A stretch of DNA of 33,629 bases from a virus: IMG/VR virus record IMGVR_UViG_3300010970_000109, positions 1,075 to 34,703 of that record; one strand, written 5' to 3'. A program made the translations under genes and the position numbers. A model generated the notes under the pieces. That model made no database searches. It saw only the letters and a program-made list of their open reading frames with translations, and was not told where the DNA came from. Each line of letters opens with the position of its first letter. Within the stretch, counting starts at the first letter, position 1. This document shows, piece after piece, positions 5,855 to 11,793 of this stretch.

Positions 5855-6427
5855 TCATTGGGCATTTCCTTCCGCTTCTTTAGCAAGAGCCTCTAAATCC
5901 GCTTTTACATTATCTTTTGTTATTTGTAGCGTTTGTAGGGCATTTCTATCAGGTATACATTCTTTTACCGCATTTATATAAGCCATTTTTAATTGCTCAA
6001 TATTTGTGCAAGAATTTAAGGACTTTACATAAAAATCTACATCTATTGGTTCTGCTGGTGTGGAATCATCAGGTAAATCCTCGCCAGCGTAAATATATAA
6101 ACCAATACCAAAGCAAGCAATACATTTAGCAAGACACCGCATGGTGGCATCCGATATTTTGCGTGTATCGGGGTTTTTAATGGAATTATTTCGGTTATCC
6201 ATAACTGGTAACTGCATACGCATGGTTTTACCGAAAGCGGTTACATTACAAAACACCATAACTGTGTCATTCCAAACTTTAGGTTCTGGAAATTCCCAAG
6301 TTGCTTGTGGGTCTTGTTGTAAAAGGGTATCAACGGCATAAGTCCAAGAAAGATAGGATAAATTACCTTTCTTTTCTATATTTTCGCTAACATTGATTTT
6401 GCGTAAGGTATTAAAATCTATTGTCAT
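5855..6427 (-). CDS. DUF1071 (Sak3-like) single-strand annealing protein
   Basis: 190 aa. NVSENIEKKGNLSYLSWTYA, DPQATWEF, VFCNVTAFGKTMRMQLPVMD, SDATMRCLAKCIACFGIGLY and AGEDLP match the DUF1071 family, grouped with Sak3/Erf-like annealing proteins of phages. Role: anneals complementary ssDNA and cooperates with the nearby YqaJ exonuclease and SSB. Residues 130-190 are an acidic helical tail. Start: ATG overlapping the upstream stop (ATGA), with the repeated leader CCACGAAAAGGA 7 nt upstream and a TATAAT at 6458 inside the upstream gene. That gives it both coupled and independent expression routes. Confidence 0.85.
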   Translation of the reverse strand: MTIDFNTLRKINVSENIEKKGNLSYLSWTYAVDTLLQQDPQATWEFPEPKVWNDTVMVFCNVTAFGKTMRMQLPVMDNRNNSIKNPDTRKISDATMRCLAKCIACFGIGLYIYAGEDLPDDSTPAEPIDVDFYVKSLNSCTNIEQLKMAYINAVKECIPDRNALQTLQITKDNVKADLEALAKEAEGNAQ

Positions 6428-6615
6428 ACATTTTCCTTTTCGTGGTTTGGTACATCTATTATATCTGTCAATTCACAACTAGGCACATCTATATCGACAT
6501 TTTTTAAATTTTTATACGGATTAATTTGTGATAATTTTTTCCAAGCTTCATCTCTTGATTCAGCCATAATGGAAATAGTAACTACCGCATCTTCTGTAAA
6601 TATATATAAAGACAT
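6424..6615 (-). CDS. Hypothetical small protein, 63 aa
   Basis: 63 aa: MSLYIFTEDAVVTISIMAES, DEAWKKLSQINPYKNLKNVD and a Cys-containing C-terminal strand. The pattern suggests a single small alpha/beta domain. A ribosome site AAGGG precedes it in a leader that weakly resembles the repeated motif. It sits 9 nt after the 99-aa gene and overlaps the SSAP start (ATGA). Not recognised. Confidence 0.6.
   Translation of the reverse strand: MSLYIFTEDAVVTISIMAESRDEAWKKLSQINPYKNLKNVDIDVPSCELTDIIDVPNHEKENV
6458..6463 (-). promoter_or_regulatory. Candidate internal -10 element upstream of the SSAP gene
   Basis: Minus-strand TATAAT in CAGATATAATAGATG, inside the 3' end of the 63-aa gene. The context CAGATATAATAGAT is repeated at 6970. 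Confidence 0.45.
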
Positions 6616-6624
6616 GATTTTCCC

Positions 6625-6924
6625 TTAATCGTGTAATAAACCAGAGTTGTAATTGTCAATAGCGTGGTCTTCTGCTAACTTTTCCATATATTCGTAACTC
6701 ATAAAATAAAGTTTACGACCTAAGGCTTCCCAATTTTGCTGGTTTACAAAATCTATAATAGATGCTTGGTCTAATTCGTTTGCTTCTGCAATAGCTTCTG
6801 CTAAATGGTGCGTAAGTGCGGGGTTGTAATCTTCCGTTTTCAGCAATTCGTAGGTTCTTTCATCTATGAAATCTCCTGAATCGTCATCTTCTGGCTCATA
6901 ATACCTATCGTGCATTGACATCAT
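6625..6924 (-). CDS. Hypothetical acidic helical protein, 99 aa
   Basis: 99 aa, strongly acidic, no membrane segment, with helices from about residue 38 onward (ALTHHLAEAIAEANELDQAS, FMSYEYMEKLAEDHAIDNYN). First gene of the minus-strand recombination operon. The start at 6924 follows AAGGAG with 6-nt spacing, inside the longest copy of the repeated leader (CCACGAAAAGGAG). Its promoter -10 is at 6970. Family not recognised. Acidity and position fit an early regulatory or DNA-mimic role, but that is only a guess. Confidence 0.6.
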   Translation of the reverse strand: MMSMHDRYYEPEDDDSGDFIDERTYELLKTEDYNPALTHHLAEAIAEANELDQASIIDFVNQQNWEALGRKLYFMSYEYMEKLAEDHAIDNYNSGLLHD

Positions 6925-6969
6925 GCTTTTCTCCTTTTCGTGGTGAGTTAAGTTTTACTGCTAGAATCT

Positions 6970-6975
6970 ATTATA
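6970..6975 (-). promoter_or_regulatory. Candidate -10 element of the recombination operon
   Basis: Minus-strand TATAAT in CAGATATAATAGATTC, matching 6458. It lies in the 69-nt divergent gap between the minus and plus operons. The plus strand has only a weak TATTAT here. Confidence 0.5.
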
Positions 6976-6993
6976 TCTGAGAAAGCCTAAAAT

Positions 6994-7359
6994 ATGACCA
7001 CTTTTTTTGTTCCATATCCTCCTAGTGTCAATACCTACTGGGGGTTTAGCGGTCATAGACGATTCCTTACTGCAAAAGCGGTTCAGTTTAAAAATGAAGT
7101 AAAAAACGCTATCCTAGACGCTGGAATTAAACATTTGGGTGATGCTCGTTTGGAGGTAACAATTACCTTATATCCCACCGACAAAAGGATTCGGGATTTG
7201 GACAATTCGTTAAAATCATGCCTAGATGCTATTGGACAAAGCGGTCTTGTTTTTAATGACGATAGCCAAATTGATGTTTTAATTGTTCAGCGTGGTCAAA
7301 TTGTTAAAGGTGGACAAGCATTAATCGAAATAAAAATATTGTCCCCCCATAAAATCTGA
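6994..7359 (+). CDS. rusA: RusA-family Holliday junction resolvase
   Basis: 121 aa, the usual RusA length. The PYPPSVNTYW opening, KAVQFKNEV helix, RIRDLDNSLKSCLDAI and FNDDSQID segments carry the conserved Asp residues that bind metal in RusA. Family knowledge: dimeric endonuclease cutting four-way junctions, used by phages to clear recombination intermediates before packaging. First gene of the plus-strand operon, divergent from the SSAP/exonuclease operon. No good Shine-Dalgarno is visible before the ATG, so translation may be weak or start on a short leader. Confidence 0.93.
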   Translation: MTTFFVPYPPSVNTYWGFSGHRRFLTAKAVQFKNEVKNAILDAGIKHLGDARLEVTITLYPTDKRIRDLDNSLKSCLDAIGQSGLVFNDDSQIDVLIVQRGQIVKGGQALIEIKILSPHKI

Positions 7360-7364
7360 TGTAA

Positions 7365-7370
7365 TATAAT
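7365..7370 (+). promoter_or_regulatory. Candidate -10 element for the DUF1376 gene leader
   Basis: TATAAT 6 nt after the rusA stop. Initiation about 6-7 nt downstream would place the transcript start at the first G of the structured element at 7375. No -35 match is seen. Confidence 0.5.
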
Positions 7371-7374
7371 ACTT

Positions 7375-7452
7375 GGAAAGGCTAGGGTAGCCCCTGAAAA
7401 GTTATCTAGTCAATAACTCGCCTTTCCCCTTACCGACTACCTTTGACAAAGG
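7375..7452 (+). ncRNA. Structured 5' leader upstream of the replication gene
   Basis: GGAAAGGC (7375-7382) pairs with GCCTTTCC (7420-7427). Inside are a 6-bp hairpin AGTTAT/ATAACT with a 7-nt loop (7400-7418) and a short GGG/CCC hairpin. An alternative GGCTA/TAGCC hairpin (7380-7392) competes with the outer stem. A separate CCTTT/AAAGG hairpin (7440-7452) covers the AAAGGA ribosome site of the next gene. The two-state arrangement looks like a cis-regulatory RNA; I do not recognise a known riboswitch class. Confidence 0.5.
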
Positions 7453-7457
7453 ACTTT

Positions 7458-8219
7458 ATGCACTATTTCCAGTTTGAGATAAAAGAGTGGATTTCCAATA
7501 CCGCTCACCTCACCTTAGAGGAAGAAGCCGTTTATCTCCGTTTAATAAATTATTATTACGATTCAGAAAAACCTATTCCCCAAGACATAGCCTTAATTAG
7601 CCGTAAATTAAGAATTTCCAATATAGAAGTTACCAAAGGTATTTTGCATGAGTTTTTCCAAGAATCTGAGCAAGGTTTTATCCACAACCGTTGTGATGTG
7701 GAAATTACAAGATATAAAGCCAAGTCCGAACAAGCAAGCCGTGCTGGTAAAGCCTCCGCAGAAAAAAGAGCCAGCACCAGTTTAACGACCGCTCAACGAC
7801 CGCTTAACCAATCATTAATCATTAATCAAGAATCATTAATCATAAATAAAGAATCAAAGAAAACTATACCCATTCCTGACGGAATGGATGTATCCATTTG
7901 GGAAGATTATTTAAAGCTACGGAAAGCCAGTAAGAAGCCATTAACAGAAACCGCTTTAAAAGGACTAGCCAGAGAAGCAGAAAAAGCCAAGATAAGCCTT
8001 AAAGAAGCAATTCAAGTGTGTTGCGAAAGAGGTTGGATTGGTTTTAAAGCAGATTGGATAGCCGATAAAAAAGTAATCGGAAGTGCGACACAAGAATGGC
8101 GAAACAACGATGCTTTAATGATAGCCAAGGCTAACGAATTAGGTTTAAGCACCATTGGAATGCAACGATACGACATTATTAACAAGATAGATGCCCATTT
8201 AAGGAGCAGAGGACTATGA
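7458..8219 (+). CDS. DUF1376 phage replication protein
   Basis: 253 aa from the ATG at 7458, with AAGGA 5-8 nt upstream; a TTG at 7443 is in frame but lacks a ribosome site. Residues 1-85 (HYFQFEIKEWISNTAHLTLE, EEAVYLRLINYYYDSEKPIP, then a winged-helix-like second half) match the DUF1376 domain at the N-terminus of phage replication proteins. The middle is a Ser/Asn/Ile-rich linker with a repeated SLIIN motif. The C-terminal half (WEDYLKLRKASKKPLTETAL, ERGWIGFKADW) resembles the C-terminus of lambda O-like/DnaT-like initiators. Likely role: origin recognition or helicase loading. No helicase gene is seen in the window. Confidence 0.8.
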   Translation: MHYFQFEIKEWISNTAHLTLEEEAVYLRLINYYYDSEKPIPQDIALISRKLRISNIEVTKGILHEFFQESEQGFIHNRCDVEITRYKAKSEQASRAGKASAEKRASTSLTTAQRPLNQSLIINQESLIINKESKKTIPIPDGMDVSIWEDYLKLRKASKKPLTETALKGLAREAEKAKISLKEAIQVCCERGWIGFKADWIADKKVIGSATQEWRNNDALMIAKANELGLSTIGMQRYDIINKIDAHLRSRGL

Positions 8220-8560
8220 CAGAACAAGAAGATACCAAAATTAATCCTTTTAAATGCTTGGATTTTATGCGTGATAACGCAGTAGCCTTAGCCGAAGCAG
8301 AAAAAAATGTAACTTACTTTACCGAGTTTAGAAAAAGCAAAAAAGCATTATTAATGCTCCAATGCGATTCTAAAACCGAATCTGCTAAAGAATCCTATGC
8401 TTATTCCCATCCCGAATATATAAAAGTTATTGAAGCCCTCGCTGATGCCAAAGAAAAGTTTGTGGAACTTAGATGGCTAATGATAGCCGCACAAGCAAAA
8501 ATAGAGGTGTGGAGGTCTTTAGAATCATCTGCTAGAGCCGAAGGCAAGGCTACACAATGA
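8216..8560 (+). CDS. Conserved phage hypothetical protein, 114 aa
   Basis: 114 aa, highly charged and almost entirely helical. Residues 35-114 (LLMLQCDSKTESAKESYAYS, then HPEYIKVIEALADAKEKFVE and LRWLMIAAQAKIEVWRSLES) form a likely long coiled-coil hairpin. Similar proteins sit just after replication genes in many siphophages, but I know of no established function. It starts on an ATGA overlap with the DUF1376 stop and ends on an ATGA overlap with the next gene, so it is translationally coupled both ways. Confidence 0.7.
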   Translation: MTEQEDTKINPFKCLDFMRDNAVALAEAEKNVTYFTEFRKSKKALLMLQCDSKTESAKESYAYSHPEYIKVIEALADAKEKFVELRWLMIAAQAKIEVWRSLESSARAEGKATQ

Positions 8561-8790
8561 ACAATGAACCAGTAGCGTGGAGAACGCATTACCCAAGTGG
8601 GTGGGAATATAAAGACGGCAATCCGCCTTTTGAATTAAAAGGGAATTCACAATTACTCTATACCCATCCAGTAAAAGAACTAACAGATGAGGAAATAGCT
8701 GAAGTGCATGAGAAATGCGAATGGTCTAGTGGATATGTTTACTGGAAAGAGTTTGCTAGAGCAATACTAAGAAAGGCACAAGAGAAATGA
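8557..8790 (+). CDS. Small PVAW/LYTHP-type phage protein, copy 1
   Basis: 77 aa. The NNEPVAWRTHYPSGWEY start and the LLYTHPVKELTDEEIAEV middle belong to a pattern common in small phage proteins of unknown role. The C-terminal KEFARAILRKAQEK is nearly identical to that of the next gene. ATGA overlaps on both sides. No active-site residues are visible. Probably a small adaptor or regulatory protein, but this is not established. Confidence 0.65.
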   Translation: MNNEPVAWRTHYPSGWEYKDGNPPFELKGNSQLLYTHPVKELTDEEIAEVHEKCEWSSGYVYWKEFARAILRKAQEK

Positions 8791-8888
8791 ACACAAATGA
8801 ACTAGTAGCTTTAAGGCATAACTGTCCGCATTGTGAACAAGAATTTACTTGTAATCATCCAGTAAAAGAACTAACAGATGAGGAAATA
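8665..8888 (+). repeat. Direct repeat from tandem gene duplication
   Basis: A 33-nt block at 8665-8697 is repeated exactly at 8856-8888, 191 nt apart. The 3' ends of the two genes (8752-8790 and 8946-8984) also match with only a few differences. Confidence 0.85.
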
Positions 8889-8984
8889 TTGGCGGTAGGT
8901 AATGCAGTTGTAAACCTTATTGATTCCAATGAAGGCTGGCTTGAATTTGCTAGAGCAATACTAAAAAAGGCACAAGAAAGATGA
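8787..8984 (+). CDS. Small PVAW/LYTHP-type phage protein, copy 2
   Basis: 65 aa, a paralogue of the preceding gene: both share HPVKELTDEEI and EFARAIL(R/K)KAQE(K/R). The N-terminus differs: here it carries CPHCEQEFTCNH, a C-x-x-C...C-x-H arrangement that could bind zinc, which copy 1 lacks. The DNA repeat (33 identical nt) shows that the duplication is fairly recent. ATGA overlap with both neighbours. Function unknown. Confidence 0.65.
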   Translation: MNTNELVALRHNCPHCEQEFTCNHPVKELTDEEILAVGNAVVNLIDSNEGWLEFARAILKKAQER

Positions 8985-9352
8985 AGTTAATGCGGTCAGC
9001 CCACGCTAAACATATTGATTATGGTTTTCTGCATGGAATTGACCAAAATAGCCCAAACTTTGTTCCTAGCGATATAGATGGTGTTGTGGAAAGGAATGGA
9101 GTTTTTTTATTCCTAGAATGGAAACATTTTTTAGAGGATATGAATGAGGGGCAAAAAAGGATGTTGGTTGCTTTAGCCAAAAAACCCGATGTTTTTGTAT
9201 TGAAAATAATAGGTGATACAGATGGTAGTGCCCCTAATATTTATGAATTTTCGCTATTAAAAGGCGATAAATGGATAGTAAAAGGTAAATCATTAAAAGA
9301 ATTTATTGATTTTTATATTCGGTGGTTAAAATATGCATCCGACAAAAAATGA
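8981..9352 (+). CDS. Putative PD-(D/E)XK nuclease-like protein
   Basis: 123 aa. PSDIDGVVERNGVFLFLEWKH gives Asp, then a hydrophobic strand, then E-x-K, the core of PD-(D/E)XK nucleases, followed by EGQKRMLVALAKK with the Gln/Arg often seen after the motif. The remaining sequence fits a small restriction-endonuclease-like fold. Phage proteins of this size act as resolvases or repair nucleases, but the assignment rests on motif only. It lies between the duplicated small genes and the Ref-like HNH gene, with ATGA overlaps on both sides, and shares the operon with RusA. Confidence 0.6.
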   Translation: MKLMRSAHAKHIDYGFLHGIDQNSPNFVPSDIDGVVERNGVFLFLEWKHFLEDMNEGQKRMLVALAKKPDVFVLKIIGDTDGSAPNIYEFSLLKGDKWIVKGKSLKEFIDFYIRWLKYASDKK

Positions 9353-9627
9353 ACAAAGAACAGAAAAAACTATATGGCAAAATTGCTGAATTGGGATGCT
9401 CATTATGTAGGCATCAAGGCAACGCTGGAACACCAGCAGAATTGCATCACATTAGACGAGCTATGCCGAGAAGTGTTGCCCCTGTTATCCCATTGTGCAC
9501 CTACCACCATCGAGGCTCAAATACCAGTATTCACGGAATGGGTCGAAAACGCTTTGAGCGGGAGTATGCTATCACGGAAGAAGAATTACTGGTACAGACC
9601 CAGAACCTAATTGGAGAAAATGTATGA
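9349..9627 (+). CDS. Ref-like (RecA-dependent) HNH nuclease
   Basis: 92 aa from the ATG at 9349 (ATGA overlap); an upstream GTG at 9322 is less likely. LGCSLCRHQG supplies a Cys pair, AELHHIRRAM the HH of the beta-beta-alpha metal site, VIPLCTYHHRG a further Cys and His pair, and GRKRFEREYAITEEELL the C-terminal helix. This order matches the phage P1 Ref family (RecA-dependent nuclease), which cuts DNA at RecA-made displacement loops. It would be a second or third recombination nuclease in this operon. The Cys residues probably hold a structural zinc. Confidence 0.75.
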   Translation: MNKEQKKLYGKIAELGCSLCRHQGNAGTPAELHHIRRAMPRSVAPVIPLCTYHHRGSNTSIHGMGRKRFEREYAITEEELLVQTQNLIGENV

Positions 9628-9800
9628 AATTAGATATATCAGAATTGGTTTTAATGGCATCAAATGCTTGTAAAAACATTAAAAACTTGTCCGCAAATGC
9701 TGGAAATGTGGATTTGGAAGCCTTAAAAACGCAAAATGAAATATTAAAATATTCCTATCAAGCTATTAACGAATGGATGAAAAGTGCCAGCAAAAAGTAA
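9624..9800 (+). CDS. Small hypothetical protein, 58 aa
   Basis: A 58-codon frame from ATG 9624, overlapping the previous stop (ATGA), to TAA at 9798-9800. The protein is helical (ISELVLMASNACKNIKNLSA, then DLEALKTQNEILKYSYQAIN) with no membrane segment, possibly a short coiled-coil. The next gene starts 17 nt before its end. Supported by gene coupling rather than by homology. Confidence 0.6.
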   Translation: MKLDISELVLMASNACKNIKNLSANAGNVDLEALKTQNEILKYSYQAINEWMKSASKK

Positions 9801-10191
9801 AGAAGACCGCAAACTGGAATTGTTGGAAAAATTACAACGAAAGGCTATGAATCGTAAGGAATTAAAAGAGTGTATGTTTTGTGTTCAACAAACTGCCGAT
9901 GATTACATATCCGAATTGCGGAAAGAAAAAAGGATTTATATTGCTTTTTGGCAACGCACAATAGGAAAGCCTAGCCCATATTTCTTGGCTGGTAATAGTT
10001 TTGATGCTGAAAGACCTAAAGCCATGTCAAGGGCAGAATTAACCGCCAAACATGAGCAATTAAAAGCTAAAGGGCAATCAGCTATAAGACCTCGTACCAG
10101 TTTTGTCGATAATCAACATTTGGTTTCGGGGTGTTTCGCCAGCATGGTTCGTAACGCTAATGTGTGTCCAACTGTCAAACTCACGGATTAA
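9784..10191 (+). CDS. Putative winged-helix DNA-binding protein, last gene of the plus operon
   Basis: 135 aa from GTG 9784, which overlaps the preceding gene by 17 nt and has GGATGA upstream. Residues about 7-57 (LELLEKLQRKAMNRKELKEC, then VQQTADDYISELRKEKRIYI with the wing AFWQRTIGKPSPYFLAG) read as a winged helix-turn-helix. After about residue 97 the frame runs antisense through the 3' end of the endolysin gene for 114 bp, so the last 38 residues may be non-functional extension. Placed last in the early plus operon and facing the late operon, it is a candidate regulator of the early/late switch; that role is inference. Confidence 0.6.
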   Translation: MPAKSKEDRKLELLEKLQRKAMNRKELKECMFCVQQTADDYISELRKEKRIYIAFWQRTIGKPSPYFLAGNSFDAERPKAMSRAELTAKHEQLKAKGQSAIRPRTSFVDNQHLVSGCFASMVRNANVCPTVKLTD

Positions 10192-10515
10192 TTGGTCAAA
10201 TTGGATGCCAGAAGCCTTAATTGCTTCGCAAACTTGTTTTGGTGTCATTTCTGGAATTTTAATATCTGCGGCACAACCAATTCTATGTTGACTAGAATCT
10301 TTTGAGCCTACGGAATCATTTACTAATTTTGACCTAAAACCAGAATTAATATGAATAGGCTTACCTAATTCTTTACGGACTTGCTCTAATAATCCAGCTA
10401 ATCGAGTTAAATTTTGAATTTCTTGCTCATTAGGAGTATTTTCCCATCCCATTCTTAATGCAGAATCAGAATGAGTTAATTCTTCAAGAGTGAAGTGTTC
10501 AGTTAGATTCATCAT
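10078..10515 (-). CDS. Peptidase M15-family endolysin
   Basis: 145 aa from ATG 10515; a TTG 9 nt upstream and a second ATG at 10512 are alternatives. FTLEELTHSDSALRMGW is the usual N-terminus of peptidase M15_3 endolysins. HINSGFRSKLVNDSVGS, SSQHRIGCAADIKI (H-x6-D zinc ligands) and SWTHISV (third ligand His) form the active site. It is an L-alanyl-D-Glu-type or D-Ala-D-Ala-type peptidase cutting peptidoglycan stems. No signal peptide, so release should depend on the holin genes just upstream, which it overlaps. Its conserved C-terminus is antisense to the end of the plus-strand gene. Confidence 0.9.
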   Translation of the reverse strand: MMNLTEHFTLEELTHSDSALRMGWENTPNEQEIQNLTRLAGLLEQVRKELGKPIHINSGFRSKLVNDSVGSKDSSQHRIGCAADIKIPEMTPKQVCEAIKASGIQFDQLIREFDSWTHISVTNHAGETPRNQMLIIDKTGTRSYS

Positions 10516-10726
10516 TTTGTCCAATTTTAATTCCTGTAATTAAACCTATAAATCCACCAATAATTGTTTGAAATGCTGGTGTTATGGCTTCAAAAATTTT
10601 ATCGTTGCTAATATTAGTATCAAACATACCAGCCATCATAGTTCCAACCATTCCCACAACCACAACGCATAGCGTAATAGTTACAGTAACAGTTACAAAT
10701 CCAGATACATTATCCTTGCTTATCAT
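10499..10726 (-). CDS. Small two-helix membrane protein, candidate holin or antiholin
   Basis: 75 aa from ATG 10726, with GGAG about 6 nt upstream; a TTG-started longer form is unlikely. Two hydrophobic segments: residues about 8-30 (VTVTVTITLCVVVVGMVGTM) and 46-66 (ITPAFQTIIGGFIGLITGIK), separated by a polar stretch, with a charged C-terminus GQNDESN. Position between the 3-TM holin and the endolysin, with 17-nt overlaps on both sides, supports a lysis role as second holin or antiholin. The family is not otherwise recognised. Confidence 0.65.
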   Translation of the reverse strand: MISKDNVSGFVTVTVTITLCVVVVGMVGTMMAGMFDTNISNDKIFEAITPAFQTIIGGFIGLITGIKIGQNDESN

Positions 10727-11120
10727 TTTTGCTCCGCATATCAATAATTTTTTCCAAAGTCCTACCGCCAAAATAAAAGGACATAATTAACATACCCCAT
10801 TGACCTAGCAATTCCACATAGGATTTATTTGTTTCAATATTAAAAGCTGATAGCATAGCAAAAGTAAAATAACCAGCCAAAATAGCTATTAAAGTCATAG
10901 GTCGAATATTTTTTGAAAGCCATGAATCACTTGCCATATCCGCTTCTGCTCTTTTGGTCAACTCCTGAGCTTCTGCCGTATCTGCTTGTAATTCTGCCAA
11001 TCTTCCTTGTTGTTGTAATTCTAATAACTTGGCTTGGGCTTCAGCTTTTGCGGCTGGGTCAGGAATAACCTTGTCAAGAATTTTCATTCCCACACCAATT
11101 ATGTCATCTATTCCAAACAT
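10710..11120 (-). CDS. GTA-type 3-TM holin
   Basis: 136 aa. The N-terminal half is an amphipathic, Ala/Gln-rich helix (AAKAEAQAKLLELQQQGRLA). Then SDSWLSKNIRPMTLIAILAG is the hallmark of the GTA_holin_3TM family, with hydrophobic segments about 74-95 and 107-121, ending FGGRTLEKI and a basic tail. Role: forms inner-membrane lesions that time lysis and release endolysin. Overlaps the upstream coiled-coil gene by 1 nt and the downstream small membrane gene by 17 nt, a compact lysis cassette. Confidence 0.85.
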   Translation of the reverse strand: MFGIDDIIGVGMKILDKVIPDPAAKAEAQAKLLELQQQGRLAELQADTAEAQELTKRAEADMASDSWLSKNIRPMTLIAILAGYFTFAMLSAFNIETNKSYVELLGQWGMLIMSFYFGGRTLEKIIDMRSKNDKQG

Positions 11121-11569
11121 TATTTAATCCCCCAAGTTAAATACCAAGCTATAAGTCCAGCAACAAAAAAACACCAAAATTGCACTCTTCTGACCGCTTT
11201 AAGGTCGTGTTGATATTCTTCGTTATCTTTGCGTTCCAAATTTTCAATATCCAATTTTATTTTCAAAACTGCTTCCCACTCTTTAGCACCATATTTTTTT
11301 ACAAAATCTATTTTTAATTTGGCTTCTTCATCGCTTATTTGTTTTTTATGCTTCCATGATTCAAGAGCCTTAATTAATGCTCTTTCTTTTTTTAATTCTG
11401 CTTCTCTTTTTGCCCGAATACGGTCTTGAGCCCTTTTTTGAGCAACATCAATGGCATCTTGCTGAATTCCTTCAATGCTTTTAGAAAGTTGTTTGGAACT
11501 TTCACGGCTAGAATCCAAGCTGGAAGAAAGTGCTTTAGCACCTTCAGAAAATCCAAATGTGTCGGGCAT
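11120..11569 (-). CDS. Coiled-coil protein with C-terminal membrane anchor
   Basis: 149 aa. Residues about 12-120 are a long charged coiled-coil (SIEGIQQDAIDVAQKRAQDR, KKERALIKALESWKHKKQIS). Residues about 129-146 (VQFWCFFVAGLIAWYLTWG) form one transmembrane helix at the C-terminus. Similar tail-anchored coiled-coil proteins occur beside phage holins. It could be a spanin-like or virion-associated protein; there is no lipobox and no N-terminal signal, so a classical Rz/Rz1 spanin is not supported. Confidence 0.6.
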   Translation of the reverse strand: MPDTFGFSEGAKALSSSLDSSRESSKQLSKSIEGIQQDAIDVAQKRAQDRIRAKREAELKKERALIKALESWKHKKQISDEEAKLKIDFVKKYGAKEWEAVLKIKLDIENLERKDNEEYQHDLKAVRRVQFWCFFVAGLIAWYLTWGIK

Positions 11570-11578
11570 TTCATTGGC

Positions 11579-11740
11579 TTAATGAAATTTTATTGTTACT
11601 AAAGTCAGTATTACAAAGCCAGCCGTGCCAATCATAATTTGCTCTAATCGTTTTAATCGAGCATTAATGGCTTCATAGCGTAAAGCACAAACGGCTTCAT
11701 GAGAATTTAACCGAGCATCGGTTTCTGATATTGATGCCAT
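11579..11740 (-). CDS. Small tail-anchored membrane protein, 53 aa
   Basis: A 53-codon frame from ATG 11740, with GGAG 6 nt upstream, to TAA at 11579. An N-terminal helix (SETDARLNSHEAVCALRYEA, INARLKRLEQIM) is followed by one membrane segment (IGTAGFVILTLVTI) and a short KFH end. The layout resembles XhlA-type hemolysin/holin accessory proteins and the small helper proteins in many phage lysis cassettes. It is the first gene of the lysis block, 9 nt before the coiled-coil gene. Confidence 0.65.
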   Translation of the reverse strand: MASISETDARLNSHEAVCALRYEAINARLKRLEQIMIGTAGFVILTLVTIKFH

Positions 11741-11793
11741 TTCAACTCCAAATAAGAGGTTTTAATTAATTATTTTGTCTTATCTGGTTAAAA

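Larger units (their letters stand above)
3420..6943 (-). repeat. Dispersed leader motif (CC)ACGAAAAGGA(G) before small genes
   Basis: The same leader occurs on the minus strand directly before six ATGs: 3429-3420, 3643-3633, 3945-3933 (one extra A), 4346-4337, 6445-6434 and 6943-6931. Degenerate copies precede 3109 and 2899. It contains the ribosome site AAAAGGA but is conserved beyond it on the 5' side (CCACG), which ordinary Shine-Dalgarno function does not require. One copy in the opposite orientation lies in the RNA candidate at 4460-4472. Confidence 0.7.

Noticed and set aside
7375-7427. Hammerhead ribozyme or known riboswitch
   Set aside because: The CTGAAA stretch is not the hammerhead core (CUGANGA with a separate GAAA), and no riboswitch consensus I know matches. 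Left as an unassigned structured leader.
10710-11569. Classical Rz/Rz1 spanin pair
   Set aside because: The coiled-coil protein is anchored at its C-terminus and no embedded lipoprotein frame with a lipobox was seen.
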